Part shown: one piece after another, positions 1 to 5,404 of the stretch
Layout of the letters: each line of letters opens with the position of its first letter
Numbering within the stretch: position 1 is the stretch's first letter
Assembly (NCBI GenBank): GCA_001796525.1
Contig: MGMT01000040.1
Span: 1-9,962 of the forward strand
DNA from: Chloroflexi bacterium RBG_13_51_52
Lineage (GTDB): Bacteria > Chloroflexota > Dehalococcoidia > Dehalococcoidales > RBG-16-60-22
DNA: 9,962 nucleotides
Reading direction: 5' to 3'
The notes under the pieces: generated by a model
The model's database searches: none
What the model was told of the DNA's origin: nothing
Seen by the model: only the letters and a program-made list of their open reading frames with translations
Made by a program: the position numbers and the translations under genes

Positions 1-417
1 GTCGCTCGACCCCATGCCTGTGGCGAAAGCCCCCAGCCCCCCTGCCGTCACCGTGTGCGAGTCCGCCCCCACCACCACGTCGCCCGGCCGCGCGTAGGCT
101 TCGGCGACAATCTGGTGGCAGACGCCGTCGCCTGCTTCGGACAGGATACACCCACTTTCCCGCGAAAAGTCCCGCAGCGTTATGTGGTCGTTGGAAAGGT
201 TGGCGTTGGGACTCGGCGCCGCGTGGTCGATGAACAGTACCGTCCTTTTAGAGTTCGCCAGCTTGCCCATCCCGCTGCTCTGGTACTGCCTTACCGTCAG
301 CGGCCCCGTGGTGTCCTGCACGAAAGCCAGGTCCACTTTAGCAATGACGATGTCCCCGGCTTTGGCGTCCGCGCCGGACTTTTCGCTTAATATCTTTTCC
401 GCTAATGTCTTGGGCAT
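1..417 (-). CDS. leuC: 3-isopropylmalate dehydratase / homoaconitase family large subunit, N-terminal 139 residues (runs off left edge)
   Basis: This gene begins at an ATG (415-417) and is cut by the window edge, leaving 139 residues of a protein that is normally about 420 residues long. The family are 4Fe-4S hydro-lyases that isomerise hydroxy-acids by dehydration and rehydration (isopropylmalate in leucine synthesis, homocitrate or similar substrates in relatives). Visible hallmarks are the opening KTLAEKILSEKSG, the segment FIDHAAPSPN (62-71), GDGVCHQ (96-102), and the ADSHTVTAGGLGAFATGMGS stretch (118-137), which is the conserved substrate and cluster-side region. The cluster cysteines lie further downstream, outside the window. 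The AGGA about six bases before the ATG is a reasonable ribosome site. It is the third gene behind mmdA, seven bases after the 64-residue gene. The exact substrate cannot be told from this part; homoaconitase or an aconitase-like role is possible. The small subunit is not in view. Confidence 0.85.
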   Translation of the reverse strand, partial: MPKTLAEKILSEKSGADAKAGDIVIAKVDLAFVQDTTGPLTVRQYQSSGMGKLANSKRTVLFIDHAAPSPNANLSNDHITLRDFSRESGCILSEAGDGVCHQIVAEAYARPGDVVVGADSHTVTAGGLGAFATGMGSSD

Positions 418-424
418 TTAATTC

Positions 425-619
425 CTATTTCCCTTTAATGTATCTCATCACTGATTTCCGATTTATCACTATATGCACGATGCAGATTAAGGCAAATATT
501 GAAGATATTACGATATGTGCTACGGGCAGTCTTTCCGGATGTGTAATTGCCTCGCCAATGCCCACGATAATGGTTAAAATACCAGTTATCAGCAGTAAAT
601 AGACCAATACGCGTCGCAT
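425..619 (-). CDS. small two-helix membrane protein, 64 residues, possible mini haem-binding (DUF4405-like) protein
   Basis: A 64-residue hydrophobic protein with ATG at 617-619. A ribosome site GGGGAG overlaps the stop codon of the upstream carboxyltransferase gene, which suggests coupled translation. Two membrane segments are visible, about residues 4-22 and 34-53, joined by the short polar loop THPERLPV. The C-terminus is basic (NRKSVMRYIKGK), so both ends are probably inside the cell. His35 and His49 lie in the second helix 14 residues apart, and the pattern His...His-x3-N-[RK]-K resembles the helices of DUF4405-type or cytochrome b-like proteins, where paired histidines hold haem. That likeness comes from memory of the family and has not been tested. 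It sits between mmdA and the leuC-type gene with 14- and 7-base gaps, so it is almost certainly co-transcribed. No function can be named. Confidence 0.75.
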   Translation of the reverse strand: MRRVLVYLLLITGILTIIVGIGEAITHPERLPVAHIVISSIFALICIVHIVINRKSVMRYIKGK

Positions 620-633
620 CGGCTTTCTCTCCC

Positions 634-2178
634 CTACATCGGTATGTTCCCGTGCTTCTTGGCTGGCCGTGATTCCTTCTTGTCTTTTAATGCCTCTAAA
701 GCCGCGATTACCTTCGCTCGCGTTTCCGTCGGCTGGATGACCGCGTTGATGTACCCCATCTTCGCCGCCACGTAAGGATTGTAAAGCAGCTCGCGGTACT
801 CTTTTATCTTTTCCTGCTCTTTGGCTTCTTTATCTTCCGCTTTATCTATCTCGCCCCTGTGTATAATGGCTGATGCCGCCTCCGCCCCCATCACGGCGAT
901 TTCCGCCTGCGGCCAGGCAAGCGTATAGTCCGCCCCCAGCCCCTGACTGCACATGGCTATATATGCCCCGCCGTAAGCCTTACGCGTTATCAGCGTTATC
1001 TTGGGCACCGTCGCCTCGGCGTAGCACCATAATAATTTAGCGCCGTGCCTGATGATGCCGCCCCACTCCTGGTGGCTGCCAGGTAAAAAGCCGGGCACGT
1101 CGGCGATGGTGAGTAGAGGAATATTGAAGGCGTCGCAGAAGCGGATGAACCGCGTCGCTTTGTCCGACGCGTTGATGTCGAGGCAGCCCGCTAGGTAACT
1201 GGGCTGGTTGGCGATGATGCCGATGGCCTGCCCGTTCATCCGCGCGAAGGCGGTTATCATATTCTGGGCGTACTGCCGCGAAGGCTCTAAAAATTCCCCG
1301 TTGTCCACGATGGCTTTAATGACATCCTTCATGTTGTAGGTCTTGTTCGAGTTTTCCGGCAGGATATCGCTCAAAGCCGCTTCGGCGCGGTCGGGGGAGT
1401 CTTTTGTTTTAGTATAGGGCGGTTTTTCCTCGTTGTTCGACGGCAGATAGCTCAAGAGCTTCTTCATTTCTTCGATTGCCTGCTGGTCATTGTCGCAGGC
1501 AAACTGCGTCACGCCGCTCTTGGTGCTGTGCGTTAATGCCCCGCCCAGCTCCTCGTTATTTATCTCCTCGCTGGTGACGCTCTTGACCACCGCCGGTCCC
1601 GTGATGAACATGTAGCTCGTCTTTTTCACCATAAAAACGAAGTCAGTCATCGCCGGGGAATATACCGCGCCCCCCGCCGCCGGCCCCATGATGGCTGAAA
1701 TCTGCGGTATGACCCCGGAGGCGCACGAGTTGCGATAAAATATGTTGCTGTACCCGTCGAGGGCGTTGATGCCTTCCTGGATGCGCGCCCCGCCGCTATC
1801 GATGAACCCCACCATCGGCACTTTCATCTTCATCGCCAGGTCCATCACGCGGCATATTTTCCTGGCGTGCATTTCCCCCAGCGTGCCCCCGCGCGACGTA
1901 AAGTCCTGGGCAAAGGCGCAGACGGTCCGCCCGTTCACCTTGCCGAATCCCGTAACGACCCCGTCCGCGGGAATGGACACCTTATCCAGTCCGAAGTTAG
2001 CGGAGCGGTGCTGCACGAACAGGTCGGTCTCCTGGAACGTTTCTTTATCGAAGAACAGGTCCAACCTCTCCCTTGCCGTAAGCTTGCCGGACTCGTGCTG
2101 CTTCTGGACGCTCTTTTCCCCACCCCCCGCCTTAAGCTCCGCCTCCATTTTGGCTAATTTTTCGTTTTCTTCTCTCAA
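634..2178 (-). CDS. mmdA: acyl-CoA carboxyltransferase (methylmalonyl-CoA decarboxylase alpha / propionyl-CoA carboxylase beta type)
   Basis: A full-length 514-residue carboxyltransferase of the PccB/MmdA/transcarboxylase 12S family. It moves a carboxyl group between biotin on a carrier protein and an acyl-CoA, usually propionyl-CoA/methylmalonyl-CoA. The fold is two crotonase-like halves. In the N-half, GGARIQEG (129-136) and GPAAGGA (165-171) are the CoA-side oxyanion-hole glycines. In the C-half, PGFLPGSHQE (362-371) and KAYGGAY (400-406) form the biotin-side pocket, and the C-terminus KKHGNIPM is the family ending. Residue 407, just after GGAY, is Ile; in Streptomyces carboxylases the equivalent position (422) influences acetyl versus propionyl preference. 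The start is TTG (2176-2178), chosen because GAGGTG lies seven bases upstream; the next ATG is residue 11. It is the first gene of an operon with the 64-residue protein and leuC-like gene. No biotin carrier, biotin carboxylase or membrane decarboxylase subunit is nearby, so carboxylase versus decarboxylase cannot be settled here. Confidence 0.93.
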   Translation of the reverse strand: MREENEKLAKMEAELKAGGGEKSVQKQHESGKLTARERLDLFFDKETFQETDLFVQHRSANFGLDKVSIPADGVVTGFGKVNGRTVCAFAQDFTSRGGTLGEMHARKICRVMDLAMKMKVPMVGFIDSGGARIQEGINALDGYSNIFYRNSCASGVIPQISAIMGPAAGGAVYSPAMTDFVFMVKKTSYMFITGPAVVKSVTSEEINNEELGGALTHSTKSGVTQFACDNDQQAIEEMKKLLSYLPSNNEEKPPYTKTKDSPDRAEAALSDILPENSNKTYNMKDVIKAIVDNGEFLEPSRQYAQNMITAFARMNGQAIGIIANQPSYLAGCLDINASDKATRFIRFCDAFNIPLLTIADVPGFLPGSHQEWGGIIRHGAKLLWCYAEATVPKITLITRKAYGGAYIAMCSQGLGADYTLAWPQAEIAVMGAEAASAIIHRGEIDKAEDKEAKEQEKIKEYRELLYNPYVAAKMGYINAVIQPTETRAKVIAALEALKDKKESRPAKKHGNIPM

Positions 2179-2216
2179 GTCCTTTCACCTCACAGCTAAA
2201 GCTTGAAAACAAGTAA

Positions 2217-2245
2217 ATGATATCACAACGCCTACACACGGGCAA
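2217..2245 (-). promoter_or_regulatory. probable sigma-70-type promoter of the mmdA operon
   Basis: On the minus strand TTGCCC (2240-2245) is followed after exactly 17 bases by TATCAT (2217-2222), which matches four and five of six consensus bases. Transcription would start near 2210, giving a leader of about 30 bases that contains the GAGGTG ribosome site used for the TTG start of mmdA. The site lies wholly in the 98-base gap between the 143-residue gene and mmdA. ACAACGC/GCGTTGT repeats (2225-2231 and 2266-2272) flank the -35 box, but at seven bases each they may be chance. Confidence 0.5.
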
Positions 2246-2276
2246 ACTTATAAGAGGTCATTTATGCGTTGTCGGA

Positions 2277-2708
2277 TTATACTTCTATGGATTTCTTTTC
2301 AAACCAACCTGCTTGCCGGACCCTGCACATTAGGATGAAAGATATCCAACCTACCAATAATGCACAGAGGCCAATTACTATACTTGGTAATGCACCAAAG
2401 TGTTCCCATGTATCGCTATCAGCAGCATAACCAAGAAATAAGAAAGCGAAAATAATACCACCTGCGCTTGCAAGAGCTAAAATAGCACTTAATACAAAAG
2501 CGCAAATGCGAACGGAAATATGTTCATAGAATTTATCACTGATGATAAACATGGTGCCAAGAAAAAACAGTGCTATTGCTCCGGCAAATTTCCACGTCCA
2601 TTCTATATGTTGACCATACGAAAAATAAGCTTTCCATTCTGGATAAGCGTAGCAAATAGCGTAGATTCCTGCCATGATAAATAAAATCCCAAAAATGTTC
2701 CTGATCAC
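2277..2708 (-). CDS. hypothetical four-helix membrane protein, 143 residues
   Basis: I do not recognise this protein. It has four clear membrane segments, about residues 4-22, 39-56, 67-94 and 107-128, and a basic C-terminus (CRVRQAGWFEKK) that should lie in the cytoplasm, consistent with both ends inside. The GTG start (2706-2708) is the most upstream possible, because an in-frame TAG directly precedes it; AAAGGA lies about 11 bases upstream, rather far for a ribosome site. An alternative is ATG at residue 12 (2673-2675), which would cut into the first helix. It follows the 226-residue membrane protein gene after 66 bases with no convincing promoter between, so the two may share a transcript. 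Like that neighbour it is clearly richer in A+T than mmdA or the repeat gene. No catalytic motif is visible. Confidence 0.65.
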   Translation of the reverse strand: MIRNIFGILFIMAGIYAICYAYPEWKAYFSYGQHIEWTWKFAGAIALFFLGTMFIISDKFYEHISVRICAFVLSAILALASAGGIIFAFLFLGYAADSDTWEHFGALPSIVIGLCALLVGWISFILMCRVRQAGWFEKKSIEV

Positions 2709-2774
2709 CTAGATAATTTTCCTTTCAACGCGTTTCCCTCGCTGATATTTTCAATAAAAAGTGGAGTTGTTCAA

Positions 2775-3455
2775 TTAAGGTTGCCATTTTTGCCATAGGG
2801 TCATATTACAAGATGTTTCTGCAATACCTTCATCAGTTTTATACTGGATTAAACCTTCGATTTTTAGAGACACTCCATAGTTTACTTCAGTTCCGTTGGA
2901 AATGTATGAGACTATATTTTTGTTTGTAATACTTATAGTTGTCTTGCATGGGGTGGTTTGTCTTGCGCCCAGAATTTCTGTTGGCACCCAATTATTGTAT
3001 GTTGTTAGGTAATTTTTATGTTCCCAGGGACAGATATTTAGATCTATTTTATTAATCGTGATATTGGAATTGGAACGATTGAAAAATGATAATACAATTT
3101 CAAATTCTGCAATGTCCTGGTCTAATTTTATGATATTAATACCACTTTTATATTTATCAACATATATGCCTTTGGGCTCATAATTTCTCGAAATAACAAA
3201 ATCTTGGGTAATTACTGCGAAACTGGAACACGTAAAAATAATCACTACGCAAACAAAGATGTTCAACCAGACATGATTCTTTCTGGGGCCCAAAATAAAA
3301 AAATATAGGTAAGCTGCAGCGGCAACAGCCAAAATAGCTATAGGGATAGCCGGTAATGAGTAATAGGGGTTACTTAAGAAAACAGCGGCAATGGCACTCA
3401 CTAAACCAATTACAGCCATCAGCGTAGCCAGACTGATAAGTACAGGCTTTTTCAC
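2775..3455 (-). CDS. hypothetical membrane protein: three helices plus a beta-rich outside domain, 226 residues
   Basis: Not recognised. Residues 5-27, 34-55 and 62-84 are membrane segments, with a basic stretch (GPRKNH) between the second and third. The remaining 140 residues alternate hydrophobic and polar residues like a beta-sandwich and include FFNRSNSNITINKIDLNI, a pattern common in small Ig-like extracytoplasmic domains. Three cysteines (142, 170, 216) lie in that domain. If the N-terminus is inside, the domain is outside the cell. I chose GTG at 3453-3455, giving MKKPVLISL, because GGAG lies nine bases upstream and the predicted transcript starts near 3480. A longer reading from GTG at 3468-3470 adds five residues (231 total) but would have almost no leader and no ribosome site. 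The gene is strongly AT-rich: only 18 of 60 bases at 3061-3120 are G or C, against 35 of 60 at 1021-1080 in mmdA. Confidence 0.65.
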   Translation of the reverse strand: MKKPVLISLATLMAVIGLVSAIAAVFLSNPYYSLPAIPIAILAVAAAAYLYFFILGPRKNHVWLNIFVCVVIIFTCSSFAVITQDFVISRNYEPKGIYVDKYKSGINIIKLDQDIAEFEIVLSFFNRSNSNITINKIDLNICPWEHKNYLTTYNNWVPTEILGARQTTPCKTTISITNKNIVSYISNGTEVNYGVSLKIEGLIQYKTDEGIAETSCNMTLWQKWQP

Positions 3456-3486
3456 TGCTTTAGACTCCACTGCTTAAAATTGCCTT

Positions 3487-3515
3487 ATTATAACAGAAGA
3501 CATTCTGTTAAGCAA
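3487..3515 (-). promoter_or_regulatory. strong promoter for the 226-residue membrane protein gene
   Basis: On the minus strand TTGCTT (3510-3515) precedes a perfect TATAAT (3487-3492) by 17 bases, the optimal spacing. The transcript should start near 3480, about 25 bases before the GTG start I prefer. It lies just downstream of the terminator of the repeat-protein gene, so this gene and probably the next form a separate unit. Confidence 0.7.
3491..3510. promoter_or_regulatory. perfect palindrome filling the promoter spacer (candidate operator)
   Basis: TAACAGAA and its exact reverse complement TTCTGTTA are separated by four bases. The 20-base element runs from the last base of the -35 box to the second base of the -10 box (minus-strand reading), so any protein bound here would block RNA polymerase. 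The position fits a repressor site. I cannot name the regulator. As RNA it would lie upstream of the predicted start, so a role as a transcript hairpin is less likely. Confidence 0.55.
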
Positions 3516-3537
3516 TCCTCATATAATTCCAAAAAAA

Positions 3538-3576
3538 TCACTCGCTTCTCATCTTGCCGTGACGGGAAGCGAGTGA
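3538..3576 (-). terminator. Rho-independent terminator of the repeat-protein gene
   Basis: A perfect 11-base stem (3566-3576 pairing with 3538-3548, arms TCACTCGCTTC and GAAGCGAGTGA) has a 17-base loop and is followed on the minus strand by seven T residues (complement of 3531-3537). It begins 24 bases after the stop codon of the repeat-protein gene. This is a textbook intrinsic terminator for minus-strand transcription. Confidence 0.9.
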
Positions 3577-3600
3577 ATGTACTTTAACTTATAGTTTTAG

Positions 3601-5268
3601 CTACGATGATGGAACGAAGACAGCAATGATTGTGATATCGCCGTTTATCGTGATAGTGATAGTCGCATTAGTATCCGTAGTATCGCCGATAATCCAGTGG
3701 TCGAAGACATAGCCCTCCGCCGCTATCGCTGTAATCGTCACCGTGGCGCCCTCGTCGAAAGTGCCGATTACTATAGTAACCGACCCTCCCTCCGGCGGGC
3801 TTACAGTCACACTCAATGTATATACCTTGATAAACACGGCGGATACAGTTATGTCGGCGTTCATCGTAATGGTTATTGAGGTTGCGTTGCCGCTGATGTC
3901 CCCGCCCCAATGGTCGAAACGATAGCCCTGTGCCGGGGTAACCGTCAGGGTAACATTAGCGCCTTCATCGTAGGTGCCGCTGGCGGGTGATATCGAACCG
4001 CCTTCGATAGGACTGGTTAGCGTGGTAAGGTTGTATGTCTTGATGAAGATAGCGGAGATATTCTTATCACTGTTCAGGGTAACGGTTATCGAATTGGCTG
4101 TGCCGCTGACATCACCGCTCCAACGGTCGAAACGGTAGCCCGCCGCCGGCGTTGCCGTAAACGTCACTTTGGTATTCTTGGAATATGCTCCATCGCTCCC
4201 GGGCGCGGGACTCACTGCAATCGACCCTCCGGTTAAATCGATGCTGGAGCCGGTTAAAGCCAGGTTGTTTATCGATGCCATAAAGCGTTGTTCCCATGTT
4301 ATCGCTACGTGTTTGTCGCTGTTTATCGTTACCGTGGTCGGATTCGTGATATCGTTGCTCGTGCCCGTCCAGCTTTTCCACCCGTATCCAATCTCCGCAC
4401 CGGCGGTTAACGTTACTTTAGTTCCATAGGTGTATTTGCCGTCTTCGCCGGGCGCCGGGTCGACCGTTACCGATCCTTCCGGGAAACCCAGTACCGACCC
4501 TATCACCAGTTCGTCGTTGATGGTGAGTGAAAAACGCCCCTCGAAGACCAACGTTACGTGCTTGCCGCTGGTCATGGTTACGGTGGTGGGATTGACTTTA
4601 TCATTGTTCGTACCGCTCCAGCTTTTCCAGTCATAACCGGGATTCGTATCGACGGTTAACTTTACCTCTGTACCGCTGGCATACTTGCCGTCGGCGTCCG
4701 GCGCCGGGTCTATCGTTACCGAGCCTTCGAGGAAGTTCACGAATGACCCTATTACCTGTTCATTGTTGATAATCAATGAAAAACGCGACACGAAGTTGGC
4801 TGTTATCTGCTTATCGCTGCTCATCGTTACCATCGTGGGATTCACTTCATCGTCGTCGGTGCCGGACCAGTCTTTAAAGTCGTACCCTTCTTTAGGACTG
4901 GCCGTGAGTGTGACTACCGTGCCTGTTGAATATAAACCGTTCTGCGGCGCAGGACTTATGGCTACTGTTCCGGTGCTGGTGCTTACACTGGTGCCCGTCA
5001 CCTTTTCCCCGTTGATGGTCAGCGTTATATCCGGCGTTCTTAAAAAGAAGAAGCCTATCGCCCCGAACACTACCACCACCAGGAGAATAATCAGCCACCA
5101 TTTCTTGTGCACGAAGTATAACCTCACTATTGTATATACCGCGCTCAATGCCACCAGTACTATTACCCCCAGCACCACATCCTTTAGCTGGAAGAAAATA
5201 TAGGAGACTACAGCCATGATGACCGGAATCCAGAAATACTTTACAACCTCTTCGGCGAACTTCTTCAC
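3601..5268 (-). CDS. membrane-anchored protein with six InlB/Listeria-Bacteroides-type tandem repeats, 555 residues
   Basis: The N-terminus carries three membrane segments (about residues 10-27, 31-50 and 57-76), with HKKWW between the second and third. From residue 80 to the end the protein is six tandem beta-rich repeats of the divergent InlB B-repeat type. Each carries an SPAP/DPAP or GGS element, a G.Y....TVTLTA strand, a GY.[FW][DK].W.G core, a TTVTM...DK strand and an ending such as AIF or AVF. Units 1-4 are exactly 83 residues (80-162, 163-245, 246-328, 329-411); units 5 and 6 are 71 and 73 (412-482, 483-555). Such repeats are known from surface and adhesion proteins, so an extracytoplasmic binding or structural role is likely, but the ligand is unknown. 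There is no Cys lipobox and no C-terminal sorting signal; anchoring is N-terminal. The GTG start (5266-5268) has AAGGA four bases upstream. The gene has its own promoter and terminator. Confidence 0.88.
   Translation of the reverse strand: MKKFAEEVVKYFWIPVIMAVVSYIFFQLKDVVLGVIVLVALSAVYTIVRLYFVHKKWWLIILLVVVVFGAIGFFFLRTPDITLTINGEKVTGTSVSTSTGTVAISPAPQNGLYSTGTVVTLTASPKEGYDFKDWSGTDDDEVNPTMVTMSSDKQITANFVSRFSLIINNEQVIGSFVNFLEGSVTIDPAPDADGKYASGTEVKLTVDTNPGYDWKSWSGTNNDKVNPTTVTMTSGKHVTLVFEGRFSLTINDELVIGSVLGFPEGSVTVDPAPGEDGKYTYGTKVTLTAGAEIGYGWKSWTGTSNDITNPTTVTINSDKHVAITWEQRFMASINNLALTGSSIDLTGGSIAVSPAPGSDGAYSKNTKVTFTATPAAGYRFDRWSGDVSGTANSITVTLNSDKNISAIFIKTYNLTTLTSPIEGGSISPASGTYDEGANVTLTVTPAQGYRFDHWGGDISGNATSITITMNADITVSAVFIKVYTLSVTVSPPEGGSVTIVIGTFDEGATVTITAIAAEGYVFDHWIIGDTTDTNATITITINGDITIIAVFVPSS
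3604..5031 (-). repeat. six coding tandem repeats (4 long units of 249 bases, 2 short units of 213 and 219)
   Basis: From the N-terminus the units are 4783-5031, 4534-4782, 4285-4533, 4036-4284, 3823-4035 and 3604-3822. The four long units carry an extra leading hairpin (such as FSLIINNEQVIGS) that the last two lack. Units 2 and 3 look most alike (shared GKY, WKSW, NPTTVT and FSLTI/FSLII), and unit 4 is a transition: long form at its start, but an RFDRWSGDVSG core like unit 5. The constant 83-residue period suggests amplification by unit duplication. Confidence 0.85.
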
Positions 5269-5290
5269 GTTTTCCTTTTTCTCAAAAATA

Positions 5291-5322
5291 TAAGGACGCT
5301 ATAGCCTTAGCGCCCTTCCTTA
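5291..5322 (-). promoter_or_regulatory. terminator-like hairpin in the leader of the repeat-protein gene
   Basis: On the minus strand TAAGGA and CGCTA pair with TAGCG and TCCTTA around a six-base loop, with a four-base AGGG bulge on one side (11 pairs). TATTTTTG follows directly. It sits between the predicted start of transcription (near 5364) and the GTG start at 5268. It could be an attenuator in the leader, or a terminator for read-through from the molybdopterin enzyme gene upstream. The bulge makes it weaker than the terminator at 3538-3576. Confidence 0.45.
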
Positions 5323-5356
5323 TTTATGATAATTATTCAGTTATTCTTAAATCGAC

Positions 5357-5391
5357 ACCCTGTTAATACAATTATAGCGTGTTATCAGGGT
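5357..5391. promoter_or_regulatory. imperfect dyad centred on the -10 box (candidate operator)
   Basis: Thirteen-base arms ACCCTGTTAATAC (5357-5369) and GTGTTATCAGGGT (5379-5391) match at 11 of 13 positions as an inverted repeat, with a nine-base centre that holds the -10 box. A protein bound here would cover the -10 region and start site. The half-site contains CTGTTA, also present in the palindrome at 3491-3510, but six bases is too little to claim one regulator. Confidence 0.4.
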
Positions 5392-5400
5392 ATTTGTCCA
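5371..5400 (-). promoter_or_regulatory. strong promoter for the repeat-protein gene
   Basis: On the minus strand TGGACA (5395-5400) is followed after 18 bases by a perfect TATAAT (5371-5376). Five of six and six of six bases match the sigma-70 consensus. The -35 box lies four bases beyond the stop codon of the molybdopterin enzyme gene. The leader would be about 95 bases and includes the hairpin at 5291-5322. Confidence 0.65.
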
Positions 5401-5404
5401 GTTT

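Noticed and set aside
1..417. Partial gene considered as aconitase A (AcnA/AcnB)
   Set aside because: The N-terminus KTLAEKILSEKSG and compact spacing to the DSHT motif match the LeuC/homoaconitase family, not the longer aconitases.
1742..2206. Plus-strand open frame of 154 codons opposite mmdA
   Set aside because: It is antisense to the most conserved part of mmdA, and the open frame is explained by codon bias of that gene.
2225..2272. ACAACGC/GCGTTGT inverted repeats around the mmdA promoter
   Set aside because: The arms are only seven bases with 34 bases between, so chance is likely. It is mentioned under the promoter but not called as a site.
2277..3515. AT-rich pair considered as a toxin-antitoxin, phage or defence module
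   Set aside because: Neither protein shows a nuclease, kinase, TIR, helicase or DNA-binding motif, and no integrase or repeat border is present; the evidence does not go beyond two membrane proteins.
3604..5031. Regular repeats considered as a CRISPR-like or non-coding array
   Set aside because: The period is 213-249 bases, the frame stays open through all six units and conservation is at protein level, so these are protein domain repeats.
4685..5203. Plus-strand open frame of 172 codons opposite the repeat-protein gene
   Set aside because: It mirrors the repetitive coding pattern of the minus-strand gene and has no independent start signals or recognisable product.
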